From Verrucomicrobiota bacterium (GTDB lineage: Bacteria; Verrucomicrobiota; Verrucomicrobiia; Opitutales; Opitutaceae), in NCBI GenBank assembly GCA_028293545.1, contig JAQGOP010000032.1, forward strand, positions 1-64,000: DNA of 64,000 nucleotides, in the 5' to 3' direction. The notes under the pieces were generated by a model. That model was not told the DNA's origin. It saw only the letters and a program-made list of their open reading frames with translations, and made no database searches. This document shows positions 44,276-53,085 of the stretch, piece after piece. Position 1 is the first letter of the stretch; the number at the start of each line of letters is the position of its first letter. A program made the translations under genes and the position numbers.

Positions 44276-45484
44276 TCACTTCAAGAGGTTGGAAGGATAT
44301 TTGAGAATCGCGCGTTTTCCCCCGCCAATCAGGTTTTGGGCCGGCGTCCGACGCTCGCGGCCGGAGTTGGAAAAATGCGAGGACCACATCACGAGCATGC
44401 CTTCGTCGAGGAAACAGATGGAGGGATAGATGTTCTCCCGGGCCGGCAACACGGGATCCCAGCCTTCGTCATCGACGATCACGGGCGCGCTCCAGGTCTT
44501 GCCGTCGGTCGAGACCGCATAGGTCAGCGGGCAGCGGGGAAAGAGACTTCCGCGACTATCCTCCTTGACGTGGTTGTAGAAGACAATGAGCCGTCCATCG
44601 GGCAGCGTCTTCAGCGTGAGCGAAGTGCACGGCGAAAGGAGCGCGGTGTTCCTGGGCGCGGACCACGTTGCACCGGCATCGCTCGACCAGGCGTCGACCA
44701 GGTAACCCGTGCCCGAGCGCGCGAGCATCAGGACCTTGTCCCCCACTTCCGCCACGCAGGGCTCGGCCATCCCGCGCAAGGCGCCCTTCGGCAGGACCAA
44801 TTGGGAAAGCATCCACGTCGCACCGGCGTCGTCGCTGTAGAAACAACCCGATTCGCCAAGATCTCCTTCGGGACCGCTGCCTTTGACCGCATGGCAAACC
44901 GGGATGAGGAGGCGCCCGCTGCGCAGCTGAATGAGGCGGTCGTTCATGATGTACCAGCCATCGTCCGGGGTGACTTCACGTCCCACGATTCGCGCCGGCG
45001 TCCAGCTGGCGCCTTCATCCGACGAAAACGAAATGATGGGCAGGCCGCCGCCTTTATTGTCGGGGACGTACCGATGCCCGACGAGTGCCACGCGTCCATC
45101 GCGCAGGCGGAGAAACGAAAACCCGCCGTTGTTGATCGTGCCGTTGATCTTCCACTCCAGCGGGATTCGCTCCGTCTCGCGCCACGTGCGCCCGTGATCG
45201 CTGCTGCGGTAGAAATGCGGGAGCGGGTAAACACCGCGCAATTCCTCAAACATCGCCGGCGCGCTGCCCCAAGGCGCGAGCATGAGGATGTCGCCGCCCG
45301 CCACCGGCACCAGGCTCGGCCCGATGAAAACGCGGTCGGGCACGTGCGGCACCACCACTGCCGGCGGAACCACAAATTCAGCCCTGGCATAGGGCAGGGT
45401 TTTCAGGCTGGGATCCGCGCAGAGCGAAACGAACGCGACGCTGGTGACGAGGCCGCAAAACACGAGGAGGGGTAAACGCGACAT
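44276..45484 (-). CDS. Secreted BNR-repeat (sialidase-fold) protein
   Basis: A 402-residue six-bladed beta-propeller. The leader MSRLPLLVFCGLVTSVAFVSL is followed by CADP; the Cys suggests a possible lipoprotein, though the lipobox is weak. Asp-box (S/T-x-D-x-G-x-T/S-W) repeats are clear: SSDHGRTW, SSDEGASW, SDDAGATW, SSDAGATW and STDGKTW. These occur in exo-sialidases and related glycan-active proteins; catalytic residues were not confirmed, so activity could be on other sugars. ATG 45484 is chosen. The FAD oxidase gene is 61 nt upstream on the same strand. Confidence 0.82.
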   Translation of the reverse strand: MSRLPLLVFCGLVTSVAFVSLCADPSLKTLPYARAEFVVPPAVVVPHVPDRVFIGPSLVPVAGGDILMLAPWGSAPAMFEELRGVYPLPHFYRSSDHGRTWRETERIPLEWKINGTINNGGFSFLRLRDGRVALVGHRYVPDNKGGGLPIISFSSDEGASWTPARIVGREVTPDDGWYIMNDRLIQLRSGRLLIPVCHAVKGSGPEGDLGESGCFYSDDAGATWMLSQLVLPKGALRGMAEPCVAEVGDKVLMLARSGTGYLVDAWSSDAGATWSAPRNTALLSPCTSLTLKTLPDGRLIVFYNHVKEDSRGSLFPRCPLTYAVSTDGKTWSAPVIVDDEGWDPVLPARENIYPSICFLDEGMLVMWSSHFSNSGRERRTPAQNLIGGGKRAILKYPSNLLK

Positions 45485-45545
45485 GACGGGGTAATCGAGG
45501 GGTGGACTTGGACCACGTCGCGAGGTGACGGCGGGGCTTCCGCGG

Positions 45546-46985
45546 TCACTTGTGATCCCACGGCAGGTGGATCGCGAGCTTGGGAAATTTCCAAATCCGC
45601 ACGGGCTCGAACATCTTTCCCGGGTTGAGAATGCCGCGCGGATCGAGCGCGACCTTCACCGCCTGCATCGCCCTCACCTGCGCGGGTCGATGCTGCACGC
45701 GGAGAAACGGGGATTTCGCGAGCCCGATGCCGTGCTCCCCCGATATCGCGCCGCCGAGCGCCACGACCGTGCGCATCAATTCATTGACCGCCGCCTCCGC
45801 CGCGCGCGCCTCGCTGCGATTCGCGCGATGGTACATGATATTGACGTGGAGGTTTCCATCCGCGACATGCCCAAACGTCGGGATCGGCAGGCGCGAGCGG
45901 CGCTTCAACCCGGCGAGAAAGCGGATGAACTTCAGGTAACTCCGCATCGGCACCACGATATCCTCGTTCAGCTTCGCGTCGCCAAGTTCGAACATCGCCC
46001 CGGAGCATTTTCTCCGCACCGCCCACAGCGCTTCGGCTTCGTCGCGATTCCGCGCTTCCTTCGTCGCCAGCGCATGCGTCGCCGCCCACGCCAGCACGAG
46101 GGCCTTTTGTTCCTCCACCTCGGCGATACCGCCCGCAAGTTCCAGGAGAATGACGGGACGCCCCGCCTGCCCGGGAAACACCGTGGTCTTGGTCGCACGC
46201 TCGGCGCACACCACGCTCTCGCGGTCGAGAAACTCGCAGATCGCGGGCTGCACGCGCTGGCGAAAAAGTGCGAGCGCCGCGCGCAGTGCCACGGCTTCGT
46301 CGCGGTAAGAGGTCAGCAGCGTCCAGCGCGCCGCGGGCTGCGGGATCAGTTTCAACACCGCGCCTGTCACGACGCCGAGCATCCCTTCGCTCCCGATCCA
46401 CAAATCACGCAGGTTGAAGCCCGCCGCAAATTTCTTCGTCGCCGTGCCCCACTCGACGTACTCGCCCGTCGGGAGAAACCCGCGCAGCGCGATGATGAAA
46501 TCCCGGGTGACGCCATATTTTCCCCCGTGCATCCCGCCGGCGTTGCACGCGATGTTTCCGCCGATGGTGCAGTACTCCTTGGACGACGGATCGGGCGGAT
46601 AAAACCAGCCTTTTTTTTCCGCCGCGCGCTGGATGTCAGCGACCTTCGCCCCCGCCTGCACATGCGCCATCCCGGCCTCGACATCGATCGCGACCCGGTT
46701 GAGCGCCATCATGTCGACGACCCAGCCGCCGCGCACCGGCGCCGCCGAACCCATGAGCGTCGTACCCCGGCCGCGCACTGTGACCGGCACGCGATGACGA
46801 TTCGCCAGCACGAGCGCGACGCCGATGTCGGCCTCCGTCCGCGCCTTGATCACGGCAACAGGCGGGAATGAAATCTTGCTGCTGTCGAATGACGCCGCGA
46901 ACAGCGCGGCCTCGTCCGTGAAAACAACTTTGGCGCCAAGCCGGCGCTTGAGTTGCAGGGTCGCGGTGCGAAAGGACGAGGGCAT
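45546..46985 (-). CDS. FAD-linked oxidase, GlcD/D-lactate dehydrogenase-like
   Basis: A 479-residue flavoprotein of the vanillyl-alcohol-oxidase fold. The FAD-binding PP-loop is RGRGTTLMGSAAPVRGG, followed by the pyrophosphate region CTIGGNIACNAGGMHGGKYG and FNLRDLWIGSEGMLGVVTGA. The C-terminal cap has GHVADGNLHVNIMYH and ISGEHGIGLAKSPFL. It probably oxidises a 2-hydroxy acid such as glycolate or D-lactate. There is no GlcE or iron-sulfur GlcF partner next door and no fused 4Fe-4S domain, so its electron acceptor is unclear. ATG 46985 is chosen. Confidence 0.88.
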   Translation of the reverse strand: MPSSFRTATLQLKRRLGAKVVFTDEAALFAASFDSSKISFPPVAVIKARTEADIGVALVLANRHRVPVTVRGRGTTLMGSAAPVRGGWVVDMMALNRVAIDVEAGMAHVQAGAKVADIQRAAEKKGWFYPPDPSSKEYCTIGGNIACNAGGMHGGKYGVTRDFIIALRGFLPTGEYVEWGTATKKFAAGFNLRDLWIGSEGMLGVVTGAVLKLIPQPAARWTLLTSYRDEAVALRAALALFRQRVQPAICEFLDRESVVCAERATKTTVFPGQAGRPVILLELAGGIAEVEEQKALVLAWAATHALATKEARNRDEAEALWAVRRKCSGAMFELGDAKLNEDIVVPMRSYLKFIRFLAGLKRRSRLPIPTFGHVADGNLHVNIMYHRANRSEARAAEAAVNELMRTVVALGGAISGEHGIGLAKSPFLRVQHRPAQVRAMQAVKVALDPRGILNPGKMFEPVRIWKFPKLAIHLPWDHK

Positions 46986-47135
46986 GACGGATTCACGTCA
47001 GCCGGTCAGTCGGGATGCTTCAACCCGATAAACGACCGGGTTCCGTGCGCTGATTAACCGCTGGTCGCGCCGTCGCGCGCGCAACTTCCAAGCCCGAGCT
47101 TGCGTGGTTCCAAGGCGCCGCCTTCGCTTTCGCGC

Positions 47136-48233
47136 ATGAGTCTTTCCCTCAAACCTGCCGCTTCCTGCACGTTCGACCAAATCTCGCTCGGCGAAGTCAT
47201 GCTCCGCCTCGATCCGGGCGAAGGGCGCGTCCGCACCGCGCGCGAGTTCAAGGTCTGGGAAGGCGGCGGCGAGTACAACACCTCGCGCGGGCTCCGGAAA
47301 TGCTTCGGCCTGAAAACCGCGGTGTGCACGGCGTTCGTCGACAACGAAGTCGGCCATCTTGTCGAAGACTTCATCATGCAGGGCGGCGTCGCGACGGACT
47401 TCATCCAGTGGCGCGAGGACGACGGCATTGGCCGCACCGTGCGCAACGGGCTGAATTTCACCGAGCGCGGATTCGGCGTGCGTGGCGCGGTCGGCACGCC
47501 CGATCGCGGCAACACCGCGGCGTCGCAACTCAAGCCGGGCGATTTCGACTGGGAGCACATTTTCGGGAAGCTCGGAGTGCGCTGGTTCCACACCGGCGGA
47601 ATCTTCGCGGCGCTTTCCGAAACGACCGCCGCGCTCACCGTGGAAGCCGTCAAGGCCGCCAACAAACACGGCACGATTGTCAGCTATGATCTCAACTACC
47701 GCCCGTCGCTCTGGAAGACGATCGGCGGACTGAAAAAAGCCCAGGAAGTAAACCGCGAGATCGCGAAGTACGTCGACGTGATGATCGGCAACGAGGAAGA
47801 TTTCACCGCGTCGCTCGGCTTTGAAGTGAAGGGTGCCGATCACAACTTGAGCCACATCGAGACGGATGCGTTCAAGGCCATGATCGAATGCGCGGTGAAG
47901 GAATTCAAAAACTTCAAGGTGGCGGCGACGACGTTGCGCCGGGTGATCACGGCGACGAAAAACGATTGGAGCGCGATCCTCTGGCACGGCGGGAATTTTC
48001 ATGAGAGCCGGCAATATCCTGAACTCGAAATCCTCGACCGCGTCGGTGGCGGCGACAGTTTCGCATCGGGCCTCCAATTCGGATTTCTTCAGTTTAACGA
48101 CGCCCAAAAAGCCGTGGAATACGGTGCAGCGCACGGCGCTCTCGCCTCGACCACGCCCGGCGACACCTCGATGGCCACGCGCAAAGAGGTCGAGAAACAG
48201 ATTTCCGGCGGCGGCGCGCGGGTGGTCAGGTAA
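47136..48233 (+). CDS. PfkB-family sugar kinase (KdgK-like)
   Basis: A 365-residue ribokinase-fold kinase. SLGEVMLRLDPGEG and FKVWEGGGEYNTSRGLRKCFG form the N-terminal substrate region, and ILDRVGGGDSFASGLQFG is the second PfkB signature with the catalytic Asp. VSYDLNYRPSLWK is typical of 2-dehydro-3-deoxygluconate kinases, so KDG is the most likely substrate, but no aldolase or uronate gene is nearby. ATG 47136 (MSLSLKPAAS) is chosen; the alternative at 47100 adds 12 residues. It diverges from the FAD oxidase gene. Confidence 0.85.
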   Translation: MSLSLKPAASCTFDQISLGEVMLRLDPGEGRVRTAREFKVWEGGGEYNTSRGLRKCFGLKTAVCTAFVDNEVGHLVEDFIMQGGVATDFIQWREDDGIGRTVRNGLNFTERGFGVRGAVGTPDRGNTAASQLKPGDFDWEHIFGKLGVRWFHTGGIFAALSETTAALTVEAVKAANKHGTIVSYDLNYRPSLWKTIGGLKKAQEVNREIAKYVDVMIGNEEDFTASLGFEVKGADHNLSHIETDAFKAMIECAVKEFKNFKVAATTLRRVITATKNDWSAILWHGGNFHESRQYPELEILDRVGGGDSFASGLQFGFLQFNDAQKAVEYGAAHGALASTTPGDTSMATRKEVEKQISGGGARVVR

Positions 48234-48251
48234 GTGAAATGGTGGATTCGC

Positions 48252-48299
48252 TTGCGCTAGATTGCCTGTTTTCGTATCATGCTGGATATCAGCATGATA
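48252..48299 (+). promoter_or_regulatory. Sigma-70-like promoter overlapped by a 25 bp palindromic operator candidate
   Basis: ttgcgc (48252-48257), 17 nt, tatcat (48275-48280) is a good -35/-10 pair. The -10 box forms the left end of an imperfect palindrome, tatcatgct-ggatatc-agcatgata (48275-48299, 9 bp perfect arms), so a dimeric repressor bound there would cover the start site. An A/T run (ttatattaag) follows, unusual in this GC-rich DNA. It reads toward the 59-residue protein gene, about 105 nt away. Confidence 0.5.
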
Positions 48300-48404
48300 T
48301 TATATTAAGTGAGGCCTCGGCGATTCTGACCCCGCGCTGACCCGTAGGCGTCATTACGGGTCCACACGGATACCGCGAAAAATAATTTCTGGCATACTGC
48401 TGCC

Positions 48405-48584
48405 ATGAACTTCGTCACCCTCGCCCTCCTGATCTCCGCGGTCGCTGCCTCGTTTGTTGGTACTCTGCTGATGATCAAGAACCTCCGCAATTCGGTGGAA
48501 GGTTATGAGGACGAAACCGGCTTTCACTATGGTCGCCTCGCCGAGGTTCATGCCGAGGCCCACGCCCACCGCACCGCGGCCTAA
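48405..48584 (+). CDS. Small single-pass membrane protein, 59 residues, unknown
   Basis: ATG 48405 to TAA 48584. Residues 1-24 are one hydrophobic segment (MNFVTLALLISAVAASFVGT, LLMI), followed by a charged tail with KNLRNSVEGYEDETGFHYG and His/Glu/Ala-rich REL-less ending AEAHAHRTAA. Codon usage is like that of its neighbours, and the gene is flanked by a promoter with an operator-like palindrome and a terminator hairpin, so it seems a unit of its own. No family is recognised. A Shine-Dalgarno is absent. Confidence 0.6.
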   Translation: MNFVTLALLISAVAASFVGTLLMIKNLRNSVEGYEDETGFHYGRLAEVHAEAHAHRTAA

Positions 48585-48642
48585 CCAATTTGGTTTTAGA
48601 GTCTTAGGGGGTTACAAAGAGTTCATCAAGGGGAGTGTTTGA

Positions 48643-48673
48643 AAGAAGCCCGGGTCAAAAGCCCGGGCTTCTT
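48643..48673 (+). terminator. Rho-independent-type hairpin after the 59-residue gene
   Basis: A 12 bp perfect stem (aagaagcccggg / cccgggcttctt) with a 7 nt loop lies 58 nt after the TAA and 63 nt before the stop of the opposing bshA. There is no U tract, so termination strength is unsure; it may serve both directions. Confidence 0.6.
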
Positions 48674-48736
48674 CATGCCCGGATTCAACCGATGGAGTGG
48701 ATCGGCACCTAATTCGAGTAACCCCCGTTGGCGGAG

Positions 48737-49873
48737 TTATTCGCCGCAGACGCGGCGGTAAAGGGCTTCGTACTTCGGCACGATGGCGGCAGCCGAAAAA
48801 TGTTCGCAGGCCCGTGTTTTCGCCGCGGCGCCAAGGGCGGAACGCCGGGCGGGATCCGTGATAATCGACTCCGCGGCGGCCACCATCGCGTCAACCTGGC
48901 CAAAAGGCACGATACGTCCCTCTTTCCCGTCGCGCACCACTTCGGGAATTCCCCCGACAGCGAAAGCGACGCTTGGGCAGCCCACGCTCATCAACTCGAG
49001 GATGCTCAGGCAAAAGCTCTCGGTCTCGGAGGTGAACAACCCCAAATCCGCCGCACCGAGGTAATTTTCAATGTCGGTGACGCGCTCCCGCACGATGACG
49101 TTTTCGTTCAACCCCAAGCGCGCCACGTCCGCTGCAAAGGGCGAGAAGTCCGCGCCCGCGAGGATCACCAGCTTGGCTCGCGGCCCACGCGCAAGGCGCG
49201 CCACGGCCTCCAGCAGGAGGTCGATGCGCTTGAGCGGCCGCAGGTTTGAAAGGTGGAGCAACATTGCTTCGCCCTCCGCGAGGCCGAGTTCCGCCCGGAC
49301 TTCCGCACGCGACCGCGAAGCGGGCTGCGGTTCGAAAAAATTATGGATCACCTCGACCGGCCGGTTCACCCCGAGGAGGCGCACCGTTTCGCGCCGCATG
49401 AACTCGGACACGGTGGTGATCGCATCGGAGTGTTCGAGCGCATGACGAATCGCGGGACCGTAGCCGGGATCGCGGCCGAGCAGGGTCGTGTCGGTGCCGT
49501 GCAGCGTGGTGATCACCTTGGGCCGCGATTCCGCCGGCAACATGGAGCACGCCAGGAAAGCCGCGGTGGCGTGCGGCACCGCATAGTGGACGTGCAGCAC
49601 ATCCAGCGCATGCGCCTGGCTGACCTCCGCCATCTTCACGGACAGCGGCAGGGTGTAGTCAGGGTATTTGAAGAGGTCATATCCGTTCACAATCACCGGG
49701 TGAAAAAACACGCGCTCGCTCACCGGCATGCGGAACGGCCGCTCGTAGCTAATGAAATGAATTTCATGGCCGCGCGCGGCCAGCTCCCCGCCCAACTCGG
49801 ACGCCAGGATCCCGCTGCCGCCGACGGACGGATAGCACGTGATCCCAATCTTGAGCGGGCGCGTTGCCGACAT
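48737..49873 (-). CDS. bshA: BshA, N-acetyl-alpha-D-glucosaminyl L-malate synthase
   Basis: First enzyme of bacillithiol synthesis: UDP-GlcNAc plus L-malate gives GlcNAc-malate. The protein has 378 residues and the GT4 fold. The N-terminus KIGITCYPSVGGSGILASELG is diagnostic for BshA, with HVHYAVPHATAAFLA, TTLHGTDTTLLG and ITTVSEFMRRETV following. The donor site has LSNLRPLKRI and ETESFCLSILELMSVGCPSV (the E-x7-E motif). ATG 49873 is chosen; the frame extends upstream to 49954 but that part overlaps bshB1. It is the last gene of the operon, 1 nt after bshB1. Confidence 0.92.
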   Translation of the reverse strand: MSATRPLKIGITCYPSVGGSGILASELGGELAARGHEIHFISYERPFRMPVSERVFFHPVIVNGYDLFKYPDYTLPLSVKMAEVSQAHALDVLHVHYAVPHATAAFLACSMLPAESRPKVITTLHGTDTTLLGRDPGYGPAIRHALEHSDAITTVSEFMRRETVRLLGVNRPVEVIHNFFEPQPASRSRAEVRAELGLAEGEAMLLHLSNLRPLKRIDLLLEAVARLARGPRAKLVILAGADFSPFAADVARLGLNENVIVRERVTDIENYLGAADLGLFTSETESFCLSILELMSVGCPSVAFAVGGIPEVVRDGKEGRIVPFGQVDAMVAAAESIITDPARRSALGAAAKTRACEHFSAAAIVPKYEALYRRVCGE

Positions 49874-49874
49874 A

Positions 49875-50612
49875 TCAAAAACGTTGCGCCGCGCGACTGA
49901 TCGCCGCCAGCGACTCAAAAACGATCGGTGCGTCAGGGAACAGAAGCTGCGCATGCCCCACCCCAGACGCCAGCCCGTGCATGCGCGCGCGCGCCAGCTG
50001 GAGCTCCAGGTAATTCCTCGTCTTCATCTGCGAGGCGTGGGCTTCCATCGCGCTCTTCCATGATGTGACAATGTGCGCACGCGAAATGTCCACGATCACC
50101 GGAGTGACCCCAGTGGGTTCCGCATTCGGCGAAAGCGCGTAGAAAAATAGCTGCCCAATCGCATGCGGCGGATTTTTCCGCAGCTCTTTCATGCCGCCGA
50201 AACGGGCGAGTCGGGCCGCGTCGCGCACCAAGGTGCCTAAGCGCCAATGGTCCGGATGCTGGGTCGGCACAACCGTCGGAGCCACGATGACCACCGGTCG
50301 AATTCGGCGGATTACCGCGGCCAGCTTGATCGCGTGTCGCGCCTTGATCTCGAGGTGGGCATCACCGTCCAGGCGCATGAACTCAATGCTCGCACCAAGG
50401 ATCTCGGCGGCCTTTTTCGCCTCCTTGGTCCGTAGCGCCGGGCTGCCGTGGGTGCCGGCTTCGCCCCGTGAACACACGACAAAATGGACGCGACGACCCA
50501 GCGCCACCTCCTGCGCCACGATGCCGCCGATGCTGAACTCGATGTCGTCCGGATGCGCGCCGAACGCCAGCAGCGGCGCAAGTTCAGGTGGGGAGGTCGG
50601 TGTAGGCTTCAT
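49875..50612 (-). CDS. bshB1: BshB1, GlcNAc-malate deacetylase
   Basis: Zinc deacetylase of the PIG-L/LmbE family that removes the N-acetyl group from GlcNAc-malate, the second bacillithiol step. The protein has 245 residues. The metal and catalytic motif AFGAHPDDIEFSIGG and CSRGEAGTHGSPALRTKEA are near the N-terminus; the third Zn ligand is in PTQHPDHWRLG. LEAHASQMKTRN-like sequence (MEAHASQMKTRNYLE) is the BshB1 C-terminal block. ATG 50612 overlaps the preceding gene by 29 nt, which suggests translational coupling. Confidence 0.92.
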   Translation of the reverse strand: MKPTPTSPPELAPLLAFGAHPDDIEFSIGGIVAQEVALGRRVHFVVCSRGEAGTHGSPALRTKEAKKAAEILGASIEFMRLDGDAHLEIKARHAIKLAAVIRRIRPVVIVAPTVVPTQHPDHWRLGTLVRDAARLARFGGMKELRKNPPHAIGQLFFYALSPNAEPTGVTPVIVDISRAHIVTSWKSAMEAHASQMKTRNYLELQLARARMHGLASGVGHAQLLFPDAPIVFESLAAISRAAQRF

Positions 50613-51357
50613 CAGAACGGTCGATCGGATCGCGATTCACGAAAGTTATTTCAGGAGCATCGGCCTTGTTCAAGTAGGCCTGCTCGCCCGCCCCCGCAAT
50701 GTAGTGCGTGCAGTGAATCACCGATTGCATCCATCGCAGCCGGCTGTCGCGGGTCGGGCTGACCTGTGTTTTCGCGAAATCCGTCGCCGGCAACGTCACA
50801 TAGCTGGCGCCGCCCTCGTGAAGTTTCAACCCGTCGTCGAACATCCGCGCGCGCGCGGTTTCACCTTGGTACGAAACGTCGACGAAGAAGTCGCTGATCG
50901 CACACGCGTTCGCCCGCACGGTCGGATCGCCGGAGCGCACCACGCGAACGCCCTCGAGCAGCCCCATGCTCCGGTACATTTCCAGGCAGAAGTCCGCGAC
51001 GTTGGTGGATTGAACCTGTTTGAATGCCTCGACCCATTGCGGCGCGACCCAGGCCGGGAGCTGCCGCGCGGTGTTAACCTGCCAGTCGGCAGGACTGCAC
51101 TTCGCAAACAACGGCGACCATTTCCGCTGGATCTTGTTCACGAAGGTAAAATTGAAAGTCATGGGCTCGTCCGTCTTCCTATGCCGGAGCGTGGTCTGGG
51201 TCTCACGGCTGTCATGGTCGCTGTCGTGCAGGAAGAACACGATCTCCCCGCCAATCTCCGCCTGCAACCGCCGGGCGGTCACAAACTTGGCATAGAGAAA
51301 TCGCCGCGGGAAAAATCCGCACGGTTGCTGGCCGAAACAAATGATCGGTGAAGACAT
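50584..51357 (-). CDS. Compact BshC-like protein, candidate cysteine-adding enzyme of bacillithiol synthesis
   Basis: A 257-residue protein, about half the length of known BshC (around 540). Its N-terminus ICFGQQPCGFFPRRFLYAKF then TARRLQAEIGGEIVFFLHDS-DHD parallels the BshC core (TGQQ-x-G, a conserved Y-x-x-K, then EDHD). Near the end HYIAGAGEQAYLN parallels the BshC GGPGE-x-AY block. The intervening domain is much reduced, and the C-terminal coiled coil of BshC is absent. BshC joins cysteine to GlcN-malate. The gene lies between the symporter (9 nt gap) and bshB1 (29 nt overlap), which strongly supports a role in this thiol pathway. The activity is inferred. Confidence 0.65.
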   Translation of the reverse strand: MSSPIICFGQQPCGFFPRRFLYAKFVTARRLQAEIGGEIVFFLHDSDHDSRETQTTLRHRKTDEPMTFNFTFVNKIQRKWSPLFAKCSPADWQVNTARQLPAWVAPQWVEAFKQVQSTNVADFCLEMYRSMGLLEGVRVVRSGDPTVRANACAISDFFVDVSYQGETARARMFDDGLKLHEGGASYVTLPATDFAKTQVSPTRDSRLRWMQSVIHCTHYIAGAGEQAYLNKADAPEITFVNRDPIDRSDEAYTDLPT

Positions 51358-51366
51358 GATCGGAAA

Positions 51367-53085
51367 CTAGGCGGTCGATGCGCGCGGCCCGGCCGGCGGC
51401 AACCACGCCTGCAAGCCGAGGCTGAATAAAACGCAGGCCGCGCAGCCGATGGGATTCAGCCACAGGTAGCCGATCTCATGCTCCGGGTTCGCTTTCCCGA
51501 TGAAGAATATGGCGAGCACCACCGCCTGCGCCCCGATCGCCGCCCAGAACACCGCGGAGCCGCCGACCTTGCGGAAAAAGAAGGCGACGATGAAAACCCC
51601 CAGCAGCGCCGGGTAAAAAATTGAGGCCACGATGTTGAGTGCCTCGATGAGGTTTTCCGCGAAGCTCACAAACAGCGCGAAACCGATCGCGAAAAGGCCC
51701 CAGAAGGCGGTAAACCATTTCGCGTTGCGGACGTTTCTCGGCTCATCGTCGGCGGCCAGCGGGCGAAAGTGCCGCCATAAGTCGATGGTGCTCGTCGTGC
51801 CCAGCGCGTTGAGCTCGCCCGCTTTCGACGACAGCGCCGAGGCGAACATCACCGCGATCAAGAGCCCGATCGCGCCGTGCGGCAGCTGCGTGAGGATGAA
51901 ATTCATGAAGACGAAATCCGAGTCGCGCGTCTTCCTCGCGTCCGGTGAGGCTTGGTAGAGGGCGTCGCGCGCTTCCTGGCGGACGGCATTCGAAGCCGCC
52001 TGCGCCGCGAGCATGGAGCGCCGCGCCGCCGCCTCCGCCGAGGGGTCGCCGCTCTTTTCCGCGACCACCCAGGCGCGGATCTTCGCCTGTTTGTCGGCAT
52101 GGAGCACCGCATGCCGCTGCTCGAGCGCGCGGAAGGTTTCGCCCTGCGGGCCTTGGACCTGCCGCTGCCACGCGGGCTGGTTGAAGATCACCGGCGTGTT
52201 CGGCTGGAACTGATAGAACACAAACAGCAGCGCGCCGAGCATCACGATGAAGAACTGCATCGGGATTTTGAACACGGCGTTGAACATCAGCCCGAGCCGG
52301 CCTTCGCGCAGCGCGGCGCCGCCGATGTAGCGCTGGACCTGGGACTGGTCCGTGCCGAAGTACGAGAGCGACAGGAAAAAACCGCCCAGCAGCCCGCTCC
52401 AAAAAGTGTAGCGCAGCTTGAGATCCGGCGTGAAATCCACGGCCTGCAGTTTTCCCATCGCACCCGCGATCCGCGTGGCATCGCTCGGCAGTTTTGCGAG
52501 CAGCACGATAAAGGCCGTGATCATCCCGCCGAAAATCACCGCCATCTGCCACTTCTGCGTGAGGTTCACCGCCGCGCTTCCACCGGTCACGGTATAAATC
52601 ACCGCCAGCAGCCCCGTGAAGATGATCGTCAGGTCCAGGCGCCAGCCAAACACCGTGGAGAGGATGATCGCCGGCGCGTAAATCGTGATCCCGCACTGCA
52701 ACCCGCGCTGCACGAGGAAAAGGCCCGCGCCGAGCAGCCGCGTCTTCTGGTCGAAACGCTGGCCCAGGTACTCGTAGGCCGTGTACACGCCGAGTTTCCG
52801 GTAGATCGGGAGGAACACCGCGCAGACGAGGATCAGGGCAAGCGGGAGGCCGAAATAATTTTGGACGAAGGCGATGCCGTTTTCGTACGCCTGGCCCGGC
52901 AGCGAAAGGTACGTGATCGTGCTCGCCTGCGTCGCCATCACCGACAGCCCGATGGTCCCCCACTTCGTGGAATGATTCCCCTTCAGGTACGTGTTGAGGG
53001 TGCTCGTGTGCCGCGTGCGCCACGTGCCGTACGCGGCAATTCCGACCATCGTGCCGAGCAGGACAATCCAGTCGACCAGGCTCAT
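51367..53085 (-). CDS. Sodium:solute symporter family (SSS) transporter
   Basis: A 572-residue membrane protein with about 13 helices. DWIVLLGTMVGIAAYGTW begins helix 1, SVMATQASTITYLSLPGQAY is the SSS signature with sodium-site residues, and GGFFLSLSYFGTDQSQVQRYI is the second conserved block. A hydrophilic loop of about 90 residues rich in Ala, Arg and Gln (about residues 325-415) is inserted before MNFILTQLPHGAIGLLIAVM. ATG 53085 overlaps the stop of the 45-residue gene by 4 nt (ATGA). The substrate is unknown; its position in the bacillithiol operon suggests a sugar-, amino acid- or thiol-derived solute. Confidence 0.9.
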   Translation of the reverse strand: MSLVDWIVLLGTMVGIAAYGTWRTRHTSTLNTYLKGNHSTKWGTIGLSVMATQASTITYLSLPGQAYENGIAFVQNYFGLPLALILVCAVFLPIYRKLGVYTAYEYLGQRFDQKTRLLGAGLFLVQRGLQCGITIYAPAIILSTVFGWRLDLTIIFTGLLAVIYTVTGGSAAVNLTQKWQMAVIFGGMITAFIVLLAKLPSDATRIAGAMGKLQAVDFTPDLKLRYTFWSGLLGGFFLSLSYFGTDQSQVQRYIGGAALREGRLGLMFNAVFKIPMQFFIVMLGALLFVFYQFQPNTPVIFNQPAWQRQVQGPQGETFRALEQRHAVLHADKQAKIRAWVVAEKSGDPSAEAAARRSMLAAQAASNAVRQEARDALYQASPDARKTRDSDFVFMNFILTQLPHGAIGLLIAVMFASALSSKAGELNALGTTSTIDLWRHFRPLAADDEPRNVRNAKWFTAFWGLFAIGFALFVSFAENLIEALNIVASIFYPALLGVFIVAFFFRKVGGSAVFWAAIGAQAVVLAIFFIGKANPEHEIGYLWLNPIGCAACVLFSLGLQAWLPPAGPRASTA

